From Butyricimonas faecalis (GTDB lineage: Bacteria > Bacteroidota > Bacteroidia > Bacteroidales > Marinifilaceae), in NCBI RefSeq assembly GCF_003991565.1, contig NZ_CP032819.1, positions 620,001 through 684,000 on the forward strand: 64,000 nt of DNA. Direction: 5' to 3'. The translations under genes and the position numbers were made by a program. The notes under the pieces were generated by a model, which saw only the letters and a program-made list of their open reading frames with translations, did not search any database and was not told where the DNA came from. This document shows, piece by piece, positions 52,363 to 60,705 of this stretch; within the stretch, counting starts at the first letter, position 1, and every line of letters starts with the position of its first letter.

Positions 52363-52998
52363 CTATTCCTGCCCGTGCAATTTATTGAATAAAATGGCCA
52401 AGTTCGTGTATATTGTCGTGTTTTGCACGGCGATATGGGCAGGAACCTTGATCCGGGCCGGGGTAAAGTTCCAAATAGCCTTGATTCCCCAAGCAACCAT
52501 TAAATCGGCCACATTTTGGGCACATTCGGCCGGAACGGTAATAATACCTATCGCCACGTTACATTCTCCCGGCATACCCCGGAACTGGTCCACGTGAAAA
52601 ATTTCGACATCATTAATCTTTGTTCCGATTTTAGACTTGTCCACGTCGAAAGCCTTCTGTATATTCAACCCGAAATTCCTTAATCCCTTATCCTGCAGCA
52701 AGGCACACCCTAGTGAACCTGCCCCGACCAGAAAGGCATTATTAATTTTATTGAAACCAAGAAAGTCATCCAGTATCTCCACGAAATTATCCACCTCGTA
52801 ACCGACACGAGTTTTCCCGGAGATACCGGTATGTGATAAATCTTTCGTCACTTGCGTGGCGTCTATTTCCATGTATTCAGCAATTCTTGTCGATGAAACG
52901 TATTTCTCCCCCTGTTTTTGCAATGTTTTCACGAAAGAAAGATACGCGGGCATCCGCCTCAAAACAGGAACTGGAACAATTTTACTATCATTAGCCAT
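52363..52998 (-). CDS. rex: Redox-sensing transcriptional repressor Rex
   Basis: A 211-residue NADH/NAD+-sensing repressor. An N-terminal winged helix (PVPVLRRMPAYLSFVKTL, SSTRIAEYMEIDATQVTKDLS) precedes the Rossmann domain with FLVGAGSLGCALL and the NFTPARIKVP block. The frame extends 52 codons further upstream, but that part overlaps the bactofilin gene, and the family N-terminus begins at MANDSKIVPVP, so I start at the ATG at 52998. It follows bactofilin by 64 nt on the same strand. Rex binds DNA when NADH is low and often controls fermentation or respiration genes. Confidence 0.93.
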   Translation of the reverse strand: MANDSKIVPVPVLRRMPAYLSFVKTLQKQGEKYVSSTRIAEYMEIDATQVTKDLSHTGISGKTRVGYEVDNFVEILDDFLGFNKINNAFLVGAGSLGCALLQDKGLRNFGLNIQKAFDVDKSKIGTKINDVEIFHVDQFRGMPGECNVAIGIITVPAECAQNVADLMVAWGIKAIWNFTPARIKVPAHIAVQNTTIYTNLAILFNKLHGQE

Positions 52999-53062
52999 AT
53001 AACGTTCTAAAATTTCTGCAAAGTTATATCTTTTCGGCGAGATTCGACACAAAGAATTTGCA

Positions 53063-53437
53063 TTATTTCTTATCTGTTGTTTCCGGACGAACAACTGTTT
53101 TGGCTGACGCGACCATATAACATTCCCCGTTAAACACGGCCCCGGCCTCAACAAGCATCGTTGTCGTGGAAATCGTTCCCTTCACGTTTGATTTTGCCCT
53201 TAACACGACAATACCGGTCGAGACGATATCCCCCTCCACGTTTCCATACACGTTGATATTCGGAGAATTAACTTTTCCCTTAACACGAGAAGAAGGCCCG
53301 AGGATCAAACGCCCATCAGTACGAACCGTCCCGACTAGCGAGCCGTCTATCCGTATGTCTCTTGGCGTTTGAATATCACCCTCCACGACAGCACCTTCAC
53401 TCAAAAGATTCAAGATTGCCTGTACATCTTTTTCCAT
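53063..53437 (-). CDS. Bactofilin family cytoskeletal protein
   Basis: A 124-residue polymer-forming protein of the bactofilin/CcmA family. The body is a right-handed beta-helix with repeated short strands such as DGRLILGPSSRVKGKVNSPNINVYG (key glycines and hydrophobics). The N-terminal segment (MEKDVQAILNLLSEGAVVEGDI) replaces the usual short disordered tail. Bactofilins help shape or localise envelope enzymes. No M23 peptidase, a common partner, is adjacent; rex follows. Confidence 0.87.
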   Translation of the reverse strand: MEKDVQAILNLLSEGAVVEGDIQTPRDIRIDGSLVGTVRTDGRLILGPSSRVKGKVNSPNINVYGNVEGDIVSTGIVVLRAKSNVKGTISTTTMLVEAGAVFNGECYMVASAKTVVRPETTDKK

Positions 53438-53768
53438 ATTTCTATTTCATTTTTTATTCCAACAATTAGCATGTTTTCTTACCATGACATCGTAATTCCG
53501 GGTCTAAAGTTAGCGAAATTCCATCAGATACATATATCATTTTCACCGACATACACACGTTATTTACTTCATTTTCCATGCTCTCCCAATAGAATACATG
53601 AAAAGAATATACCGTACAGCCTATATCTCTAAAATTCATTTCACGCTCGTACGCGATAAAAGTTACATGTTTATTATGTATTATTAACTTTTCATTTCTT
53701 TAATGCCTTCTCTTTTTCACTAAAAAGAAATATCAAAGTCCGGACTTACACCCACCGTATATTTTTAC
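53438..53768. other. Intergenic region without a gene (bactofilin-folC)
   Basis: An AT-rich divergent spacer with no convincing frame or RNA fold. Only the folC -7 box at its 3' end can be recognised. Confidence 0.4.
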
Positions 53769-53776
53769 TATTTTTG
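53769..53776 (+). promoter_or_regulatory. -7 promoter box of folC
   Basis: TATTTTTG matches TAnnTTTG and lies about 41 nt upstream of the ATG. No clear -33 box. Confidence 0.5.
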
Positions 53777-53817
53777 CCCGCTCAATAAGATGAACCAGTT
53801 TATTTAAAAGAACATAC

Positions 53818-55092
53818 ATGAATTACAAGGAAACATTAGAATGGCTGTTTGCCCAACTTCCCATGTATCAGAGAGAAGGCAAGGCCGCGTACAAAGCCAA
53901 TTTGGATAATACGTTAAAACTGGACGAACACTTCGGTTCCCCGCACAAGCAATTCAAAACGATCCACGTGGGAGGTACGAATGGCAAGGGGTCCGTGTCT
54001 CACATGTTGGCTTCCATTTTACAGGAAGCCGGGTATAAAACCGGACTGTACACGTCCCCGCATTTGAAAGATTTCCGGGAACGTATCAAAATAAACGGGG
54101 AGATGATCACGGAAGAATACGTGATCCATTTCGTGGAAGAGAACAAATCGTTTTTCGCCGAAATCAAACCTTCCTTTTTCGAAATGACGGTAGCCATGGC
54201 TTTCCAATATTTCGCAGAGCAACAGGTTGATATCGCTGTTATTGAAGTAGGGCTTGGGGGACGGTTGGACTCCACGAATATCATTACCCCCCTGGCCTCG
54301 GTGGTCACGAATATTTCATTCGATCACATGGCTCTTCTCGGTGACACGTTGGAAAAAATCGCACGCGAGAAAGCCGGGATCATCAAACCCGGTATCCCCG
54401 CTATCATCGGGACGAAAGATGCCTCCAGTGATTTTGTTTTCATTGAAAAAGCAAAAGAATGCGGAAGTCCCCTTGAATTCGCGTCCGAAAACTGGCAAGT
54501 AACACGGGATGACAAGAATGTTTACCGGTTGGAGAACAAAAACGGGGTCGTGTTTGCCCCCGTGCAAGCAGACTTGAAGGGGCTTTATCAACGAAAAAAT
54601 ATTCCGGCCGTTCTGGAAACTATTCTAACCCTCAGGAACAATGGTTTGCATATTTCCGATCAAAACGTGTATGACGGTATTGCCAACACCATTCGCAACA
54701 CGGGACTGCTTGGACGCTGGCAGGAATTATCACAAGCGCCTTACACGGTATGCGACACGGGGCATAACATCGACGGACTGACCGAGATTGTCGCGCAACT
54801 AAAAACCTGCACGTACGAAAAACTTCATTTCGTGATCGGTATGGTAAATGATAAGGACGTGGACAGCGTGTTGCATATTCTGCCCAAAGATGCTATCTAT
54901 TATTTCTGCAAAGCCTCTATCCCCAGGGCCATGGACGAAAAGATTTTAGCCGAGAAAGCCCGGGCAAATCATCTTCACGGGACAACCTTCCCGACCGTCG
55001 CGGCAGCCTATCAAGCAGCCCGCGATGCTGCCGGCGAGCGGGATATGATATATATCGGGGGAAGTACCTTTGTTGTAGCGGAAGTGATTTAA
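53818..55092 (+). CDS. folC: Folylpolyglutamate synthase / dihydrofolate synthase
   Basis: A 424-residue Mur-ligase-fold enzyme that adds glutamate residues to folates. The P-loop region is GGTNGKGSVSH, the Mg/Asp region is EVGLGGRLDSTNII, and the C-terminal domain holds the HNIDGL block. Length is normal. It has its own promoter and a shared terminator with the META lipoprotein gene. Confidence 0.95.
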   Translation: MNYKETLEWLFAQLPMYQREGKAAYKANLDNTLKLDEHFGSPHKQFKTIHVGGTNGKGSVSHMLASILQEAGYKTGLYTSPHLKDFRERIKINGEMITEEYVIHFVEENKSFFAEIKPSFFEMTVAMAFQYFAEQQVDIAVIEVGLGGRLDSTNIITPLASVVTNISFDHMALLGDTLEKIAREKAGIIKPGIPAIIGTKDASSDFVFIEKAKECGSPLEFASENWQVTRDDKNVYRLENKNGVVFAPVQADLKGLYQRKNIPAVLETILTLRNNGLHISDQNVYDGIANTIRNTGLLGRWQELSQAPYTVCDTGHNIDGLTEIVAQLKTCTYEKLHFVIGMVNDKDVDSVLHILPKDAIYYFCKASIPRAMDEKILAEKARANHLHGTTFPTVAAAYQAARDAAGERDMIYIGGSTFVVAEVI

Positions 55093-55108
55093 AATAAGGT
55101 CATAAAGA

Positions 55109-55139
55109 AAAGAGTGTCAAAATCAGTTTGACACTCTTT
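55109..55139. terminator. Bidirectional terminator between folC and the META lipoprotein gene
   Basis: aaagagtgtcaa (55109-55120) pairs perfectly with ttgacactcttt (55128-55139). The loop is aatcagt. Confidence 0.85.
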
Positions 55140-55176
55140 CTTTAACTACACGAAAAATCAAACTATAAACTTTATC

Positions 55177-55602
55177 TTATTCCTTTTCAGGCGTTTCTTT
55201 TTGCGCTTTGAATACCGCGATCACGTTATTATTATCTTTCAGCGTCAACTTATCATTCTTGATGATAAAACTCTTCGTATCTTCCAGCACCTTGAAAAAA
55301 CTGGTTTCAATATCCATATCAGGACAAGCCATCCGGGTCGCTCCCATCCCGCTAAAAGTTAATTGCGATTCATTTTGCTCGTAAGTACCAAAAAAACGAT
55401 TACATCCGGCCCTTCCAAATACTTTCTTATTATCGCTTTCAAGCGTGATGAAGACCTCGCTTCCCCTTTCTTTGAACTTAATTTCTTTTCCGTTCAAACT
55501 CTCCGCTACCCATTTCACCCCGGTCAGAGAAACACTCTCTTTTGCCGATTTGCACGAAGCCATCCATATTGTTAGTAGACAACAAAAAAATATTCCTTTC
55601 AT
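55177..55602 (-). CDS. META-domain lipoprotein (HslJ-like)
   Basis: A 141-residue lipoprotein with a lipobox ending at Cys17 (WMASC). The META domain spans about 25-130, with VKWVAESLNGKEI, the GRAGCNRFFGTY block and TRMACPDMDIETSFFKVL. The two central Cys are conserved in this family. HslJ-like proteins are linked to envelope stress and novobiocin resistance in E. coli, but the mechanism is unknown. Confidence 0.88.
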   Translation of the reverse strand: MKGIFFCCLLTIWMASCKSAKESVSLTGVKWVAESLNGKEIKFKERGSEVFITLESDNKKVFGRAGCNRFFGTYEQNESQLTFSGMGATRMACPDMDIETSFFKVLEDTKSFIIKNDKLTLKDNNNVIAVFKAQKETPEKE

Positions 55603-55802
55603 AATTCAATCTCTATTTTTGGATAATTAGTAGTCATTCGTTTTCTTACTCTTGTTAGCAAATACTATGCCAAAAAGCCATGTACTCAACCATTGCCACC
55701 TCATTCAAAGATTCATTTGTTTGAAAAAAACGTACCGTGAAAAAAAACAACTAAAGGGACGAATTAACCTTTGAATTACTGAATAAATTCAATAATTGAT
55801 TA

Positions 55803-55810
55803 TATATTTG
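55803..55810 (+). promoter_or_regulatory. -7 promoter box of the nqr operon
   Basis: TATATTTG is an exact match, about 75 nt before the nqrA ATG. The TTTG candidate upstream (55770-55773) is about 29 nt away, wider than the usual spacing. Confidence 0.5.
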
Positions 55811-55884
55811 CACGTATTTTTAAAATGAATAATTATAGGGTAAATTAGAAATAATTATCTACATATCAAAAACATAATAGAACA

Positions 55885-57240
55885 ATGTCCAAGGTTATAA
55901 AACTGAAAAAGGGCCTTGATATCAAGTTAAAAGGAGAAGCAGAGAATCTGGTAAAAAGCATTGAGAAATGTGATTTTTACGCGGTCAAACCGACAGACTT
56001 TCGTCTACTTACCCCCAAACTTGCAGTAAAGGCAGGCGATCAAGTGAAAGCGGGCGACGTGTTGTTTATCAACAAGTACAGGCCCGAAGTCAAATTCACA
56101 TCACCTGTTAGCGGTACAGTCGAAGCCGTGAACAGAGGAGAGAGAAGAAAATTACTGGAAGTCGTGGTTAAAGCGGATGCCCAGATCCAATACAAAGATT
56201 TTGGAGCCGCCGACGTGAACAAACTTTCCAGGGAGGAAATCATCGAAAAATTGCTTGACAGTGGCGTATGGCCCATGATCAAACAACGTCCGTACGACAT
56301 CATCGCGAACCCGGCCGATATGCCGAAAGCGATATTCGTGTCCGGTTTTGATTCCGCACCTCTCGCTCCGGATTTTGACATTACTCTTACAGATGAGTTG
56401 GCCGCGCTTCAATCCGGAATCGATTGCTTAAACAAGTTAGGCGGTAAAAACGTGAACTTAAACTTGAAAGAAGGTACGCCGTCATCGTCCGTGTTCACCA
56501 AGCTGAAAAACGTGGAGGTAAATTACTTCGCGGGACCGCATCCGGCTGGGAATGCAGGAATCCAGATACACCACTTGAACCCGATCAATAAAGGAGAGAT
56601 CGTTTGGGTGGTAAATGCCATGGATCTTGCCATTATCGGGCGATTATTTATTTCCGGTAAATTCGATGCCCGCAAGACGATCGCTCTGGTGGGGTCGGAA
56701 GTTGAAAAGCCCGCTTATTACAAGACTATTTTAGGTGCAAACATCGGTTGCATCGTGAACGGGAAACTGAAGAACCAAGTTCATCAACGTATTATTTCCG
56801 GTAATGTACTCACGGGTTACAAGGTTAGCGAAGAGAATTATCTCGGATACTATAATAACATGGTAACGGTTATTCCCGAAGGAGATCATTACGAATTTTT
56901 GGGCTGGGCCGCTCCCGGGTTCAATAAATTCTCCATATCAAAAACGTTCCCCTCTTTCTTATGCCCGAAGAAGAAATACACCCTTGATGCCAATTATCAC
57001 GGGGAAGAGAGAGCTTTCGTGGTGACAGGCCAATACGAGAAAGTCCTTCCCATGGACATTCTTCCCGTTTACCTGCTGAAAGCCGTACTGGCAGAGGATT
57101 TGGACAAGATGGAACAACTCGGAATGTACGAGGTTGTCCCGGAAGATATGGCTTTATGCGAGTTCGTTTGTACCTCTAAAACCCCGGTACAGGAGATCCT
57201 GGAAAAAGGTATAGAGTTAATGATAAAAGAACTAAGCTAA
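55885..57240 (+). CDS. nqrA: Na+-translocating NADH:quinone reductase subunit A
   Basis: A 451-residue peripheral subunit of the sodium pump. The N-terminus IKLKKGLDIKLKGEAE is typical and has no membrane segment. The body contains the barrel-sandwich and Rossmann-like parts (KAGDVLFINKYRPEV, GPHPAGNAGIQIHH, VVNAMDLAIIGRLF). It is the first gene of nqrABCDEF. Confidence 0.95.
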   Translation: MSKVIKLKKGLDIKLKGEAENLVKSIEKCDFYAVKPTDFRLLTPKLAVKAGDQVKAGDVLFINKYRPEVKFTSPVSGTVEAVNRGERRKLLEVVVKADAQIQYKDFGAADVNKLSREEIIEKLLDSGVWPMIKQRPYDIIANPADMPKAIFVSGFDSAPLAPDFDITLTDELAALQSGIDCLNKLGGKNVNLNLKEGTPSSSVFTKLKNVEVNYFAGPHPAGNAGIQIHHLNPINKGEIVWVVNAMDLAIIGRLFISGKFDARKTIALVGSEVEKPAYYKTILGANIGCIVNGKLKNQVHQRIISGNVLTGYKVSEENYLGYYNNMVTVIPEGDHYEFLGWAAPGFNKFSISKTFPSFLCPKKKYTLDANYHGEERAFVVTGQYEKVLPMDILPVYLLKAVLAEDLDKMEQLGMYEVVPEDMALCEFVCTSKTPVQEILEKGIELMIKELS

Positions 57241-57325
57241 TTTTAAATTGCAAATTTTAAATTGTCAACTCCTTGATGGAACACGATTCAAAATTTAAAA
57301 TCTAAAATCTAAAATTTAAAATTAT
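57241..57325. repeat. GATTT/TTTAAA-type inverted repeat between nqrA and nqrB
   Basis: caaattttaaattgt on the left pairs loosely with attcaaaatttaaaat and the following TCTAAAATCTAAAAT run on the right. It lies inside the nqr operon. Confidence 0.5.
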
Positions 57326-57329
57326 AAAG

Positions 57330-58484
57330 ATGAATTTTTTACGCAATTATTTAGATAAGCAAAAGCCAAAATTCGAAAAGGGAGGCAAACTATACAAGTT
57401 GCATTCTGTTTTCACGGGTTTTGAGTCTTTTCTTTTCGTGCCTAACCGCACGACATCTTCAGGCTGTAATATCCGGGACGCGATCGATCTGAAAAGAACC
57501 ATGATCGTTGTCGTACTGGCCCTTATTCCGGCTCTTTTATTCGGTATCTACAACGTGGGGTACCAGCATTTCAACGCGATGGGAACGCTGGCGAACACAG
57601 GTTTCTTCGAGTTGTTCTTCTATGGATTGTGGAGAGTATTACCCATGATCGTTGTTTCTTACGTGGTCGGGTTGGGTATTGAATTTGCCGCCGCGCAGAT
57701 CAGGGGACACGAGATCAACGAGGGATTCCTCGTATCCGGTCTGTTAATCCCGATGGTTATGCCGATCAACGCTCCCCTTTGGATGGTAGGAGTTTCTACC
57801 GCCTTCGCGGTGATTATCGGTAAAGAAATCTTTGGCGGTACCGGTATGAACATCTGGAACCCGGCATTATTAGCCCGTGCTTTCTTCTTCTTCTCCTACC
57901 CTTCCATGATTTCAGGAGATAAGGTATGGATTGCCGGAATGCCCGACGGGTTCTCGCAAGCCACCCCGCTTGCAGAGGTATCTCAGGGGCTACCTATGAC
58001 GTATGATATGTCTTCCATGTTCTGGGGATTTATCCCGGGATCCGTGGGTGAAACATCCACGTTCTGCATCCTGCTTGGGGCTATTCTGTTAATTGCCACC
58101 GGAATCGGTAGCTGGAAGATCATGCTTTCCACTTTCATCGGAGGTTACTGCATGGCTTTATTGCTTAACTACACGTTGCCCGCGACCAATCCGTACGCGG
58201 CAATCACCCCGATTACCCATTTAATCATGGGAGGTTTTGCTTTCGGAGCCGTATTCATGGCTACAGACCCTGTAACATCGGCACAAACGGAAAGAGGGAA
58301 ATGGATATACGGTTTCATTTTAGGTGTCATGGCCATCCTTATTCGTACGCTTAACCCCGGTTATCCGGAAGGAATGATGTTAGCCATCCTGTTAATGAAC
58401 ACCTTTGCTCCGCTTATTGACTGGTTTGTTGTCCAAGGCAACATCAAGCGCAGACTGAAAAGAGCTAAACAATTTCAGATTTAA
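57330..58484 (+). CDS. nqrB: Na+-NQR subunit B (flavinylated membrane subunit)
   Basis: A 384-residue integral membrane subunit with about ten helices. The predicted FMN-attachment Thr212 lies in GFSQATPLA, where the usual SGAT is SQAT. Conserved glycines near the transport helices (GGTGMNIWNPALLARAFFF) are present. NqrB carries riboflavin and covalent FMN and takes part in sodium transfer. The motif change is noted, but the Thr acceptor is kept. Confidence 0.94.
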   Translation: MNFLRNYLDKQKPKFEKGGKLYKLHSVFTGFESFLFVPNRTTSSGCNIRDAIDLKRTMIVVVLALIPALLFGIYNVGYQHFNAMGTLANTGFFELFFYGLWRVLPMIVVSYVVGLGIEFAAAQIRGHEINEGFLVSGLLIPMVMPINAPLWMVGVSTAFAVIIGKEIFGGTGMNIWNPALLARAFFFFSYPSMISGDKVWIAGMPDGFSQATPLAEVSQGLPMTYDMSSMFWGFIPGSVGETSTFCILLGAILLIATGIGSWKIMLSTFIGGYCMALLLNYTLPATNPYAAITPITHLIMGGFAFGAVFMATDPVTSAQTERGKWIYGFILGVMAILIRTLNPGYPEGMMLAILLMNTFAPLIDWFVVQGNIKRRLKRAKQFQI

Positions 58485-58548
58485 GATTTCATGATTTCAG
58501 ATTACCTAAAAACAATCGTAAATCATAAATCGTAAATCACTAAATCTT
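58476..58548. repeat. GATTT-type inverted repeat between nqrB and nqrC
   Basis: The left arm (58476-58504) has AGATTT/GATTTC units, overlapping the nqrB stop. The right arm (58515-58548) has AAATCATAAATCGTAAATC units. It forms an imperfect stem within the operon. Confidence 0.5.
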
Positions 58549-58555
58549 TAATGAG

Positions 58556-59329
58556 ATGAACAAACAAGGAAATACATATACCTTTATTTATTCCATCGTT
58601 TTGGTTGTCGTAGTTGCAGCCATTTTGGCGATAGTGTCTCTTTCACTGAAGCCATATCAAGATGAGAATATAGAGAACGAGAAGAGACAAAACATTCTGA
58701 GTTCTGTAAATGTTAGTTCTACCCCGGAGACTTCGGCTGAATTGTTCAATAAGATCATCACGAAACAATTCATTCTGAACTACAAGGGTGAGGCTATCGA
58801 AGGAAACGCTTTCGCCGTGGACATCCCGACGGAAGGTAAGAAACTTCAGAAAGCGCTAAAAAATCCGGAACTTCAGAAAGCGTTGAAGGACGGACAACTG
58901 CTTTCAGAAACGATCAAAGATGACAAAGCATTGGCAGATATCAAATTCCCGGTATTCGTGGCCGATGTTGACGGTGCCATCAAGTATGTCCTGCCGACCT
59001 ACGGGGTTGGGCTTTGGGGGCCTGTTTGGGGGTATATTTCTTTAAACGAGGACAAAAACACGGTTTACGGGGTTTTGTTCGATCACAAAGGAGAAACTCC
59101 CGGGCTTGGAGCCGAGATCACTCAACCGTTTTTCCAAAAGCAATTCAGCGGAAAGACTATTTTTGAGAACTCCTCTTTAAAAGCCATCACGGTGAAGAAA
59201 GGCGGCAACGCAACCGGGGCACACGAAGTTGACGGAATCTCCGGGGGTACTATTACATCAAAAGCAGTTGAGACCATGATTGCCGACTACTTAAAATGTT
59301 ACGAACAATTCTTAAAACAAATACAATAA
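58556..59329 (+). CDS. nqrC: Na+-NQR subunit C (flavinylated subunit)
   Basis: A 257-residue subunit with one N-terminal helix (about 10-32) and a periplasmic domain. The FMN acceptor Thr232 is in [10 protein letters not shown], where the usual SGAT reads SGGT; the ApbE-type context (D-x-I-S-G-x-T) is kept. The stop codon overlaps the nqrD start (TAATG), so the two are translationally coupled. Confidence 0.94.
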   Translation: MNKQGNTYTFIYSIVLVVVVAAILAIVSLSLKPYQDENIENEKRQNILSSVNVSSTPETSAELFNKIITKQFILNYKGEAIEGNAFAVDIPTEGKKLQKALKNPELQKALKDGQLLSETIKDDKALADIKFPVFVADVDGAIKYVLPTYGVGLWGPVWGYISLNEDKNTVYGVLFDHKGETPGLGAEITQPFFQKQFSGKTIFENSSLKAITVKKGGNATGAHEVDGISGGTITSKAVETMIADYLKCYEQFLKQIQ

Positions 59330-59973
59330 TGAGCGATAAAGAAACATTATTTTCAGCTAAGAACCGAGGCTTGTTACTCGGCCCCTTGAGCAAAAATAAC
59401 CCCGTTCTGGTACAGATTCTGGGTATATGTTCTGCTCTCGCCGTAACCGCGAAAATGGAACCGGCCATCGTGATGGCTCTTTCGGTTACAGCCGTAACGG
59501 CATTCTCTAACGTGATTCTTTCGCTACTGAGAAATACAATCCCGACACGTATACGTATTATAGTGCAATTGGTGGTGGTTGCCGCACTGGTAATCATCGT
59601 GGACCAAGTACTGAAAGCATTTGCTTACGAGGTAAGTAAACAATTGTCCGTGTTCGTCGGGTTGATCATCACAAACTGTATCATCATGGGACGTATCGAG
59701 GCGTTCGCCTTGGGCAACAAACCGTGGCCTTCATTACTTGACGGTATCGGTAACGGTCTCGGATACGGTTTAGTCCTCGTTATCGTGGCATTCTTCCGTG
59801 AATTACTCGGATCCGGAACTTTGTTCGGAGTAAAAGTAATCCCGCAAATATTCTACGATTGGGGTTATCAAAACAACGGTCTGATGATTCTTCCCCCGAT
59901 GGCGTTGATGCTGGTGGGGCTGATCATCTGGGTTCACCGTTCCAAGAACAAGGATTTAATAGAACAGAAATAG
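59329..59973 (+). CDS. nqrD: Na+-NQR subunit D
   Basis: A 214-residue membrane subunit with six helices, homologous to NqrE and RnfA/E. The N-terminus [32 protein letters not shown] is typical, so I start at the ATG at 59329 that overlaps the nqrC stop. The conserved [16 protein letters not shown] region holds the cysteine that coordinates iron with NqrE. Confidence 0.95.
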   Translation: MSDKETLFSAKNRGLLLGPLSKNNPVLVQILGICSALAVTAKMEPAIVMALSVTAVTAFSNVILSLLRNTIPTRIRIIVQLVVVAALVIIVDQVLKAFAYEVSKQLSVFVGLIITNCIIMGRIEAFALGNKPWPSLLDGIGNGLGYGLVLVIVAFFRELLGSGTLFGVKVIPQIFYDWGYQNNGLMILPPMALMLVGLIIWVHRSKNKDLIEQK

Positions 59974-59996
59974 TCAACTAATAGTGAAATAACGAT

Positions 59997-60617
59997 ATGG
60001 AAAATCTATTAAATATATTTGTACGGTCCGTATTCATTGATAACATGATCTTTGCTTACTTTTTGGGTATGTGTTCATACCTTGCGGTATCGAAGACCGT
60101 GAAGACATCATTCGGATTAGGTATTGCCGTCGTATTCGTGTTATTGATCACCGTTCCGGTGAACTACTTGCTGGATAACTTCGTGTTGAAAGCCGGTGCT
60201 TTAAGCTGGTTATTAGGTGAAAGTGCAGCAAATATCGACTTGAGTTTCTTGAGTTTCATCATGTTTATCGCGGTTATTGCCGCCATCGTGCAACTCGTGG
60301 AAATGGTGGTTGAAAAGTTTGCCCCGGCTCTCTACAACCAGTTAGGAATCTTCCTTCCGTTGATCGCGGTAAACTGCGCCATCATGGGTGCATCTTTGTT
60401 CATGCAGGAAAGAGGATACGCTAACATTGGAGAGGCAACCGCTTTCGGTTTGGGTTCAGGTATCGGCTGGATGCTCGCCATCGTGGGTATTGCCGCTATT
60501 CGCGAGAAACTGACATATTCAAACATCCCTGCCCCGCTTAGAGGTATCGGTATTACCTTTATCGTGACGGGATTGATGGCTATTTCATTCATGAGTTTCT
60601 TGGGAATTAACCTGTAA
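59997..60617 (+). CDS. nqrE: Na+-NQR subunit E
   Basis: A 206-residue six-helix membrane subunit with [21 protein letters not shown] (here [17 protein letters not shown]) and [16 protein letters not shown] blocks. The two Cys partner with those of NqrD for a membrane iron centre. It begins 23 nt after nqrD. Confidence 0.95.
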   Translation: MENLLNIFVRSVFIDNMIFAYFLGMCSYLAVSKTVKTSFGLGIAVVFVLLITVPVNYLLDNFVLKAGALSWLLGESAANIDLSFLSFIMFIAVIAAIVQLVEMVVEKFAPALYNQLGIFLPLIAVNCAIMGASLFMQERGYANIGEATAFGLGSGIGWMLAIVGIAAIREKLTYSNIPAPLRGIGITFIVTGLMAISFMSFLGINL

Positions 60618-60626
60618 AGTAATTTT

Positions 60627-60700
60627 TGATTTATGATTTTTGATTTCAGATTACACACGATGAATCAAGAATTGTAAATCGTAAATCATTAAATCTAAAA
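60627..60700. repeat. GATTT-type inverted repeat between nqrE and nqrF
   Basis: The left arm (60627-60652) has TTGATTTATGATTTT units. The right arm (60673-60700) has GTAAATCGTAAATCATTAAAT units. The stem is imperfect with a spacer of about 20 nt. Confidence 0.5.
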
Positions 60701-60705
60701 TTAAA

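Noticed and set aside
52999..53154. Longer Rex start overlapping bactofilin
   Set aside because: The family N-terminus starts at MANDSKIVPVP, and the upstream part lies out of frame inside bactofilin.
55603..55880. Rex or FNR operator before nqrA
   Set aside because: No palindrome resembling TTGTGAA-N4-TTCACAA or TTGAT-N4-ATCAA was found.
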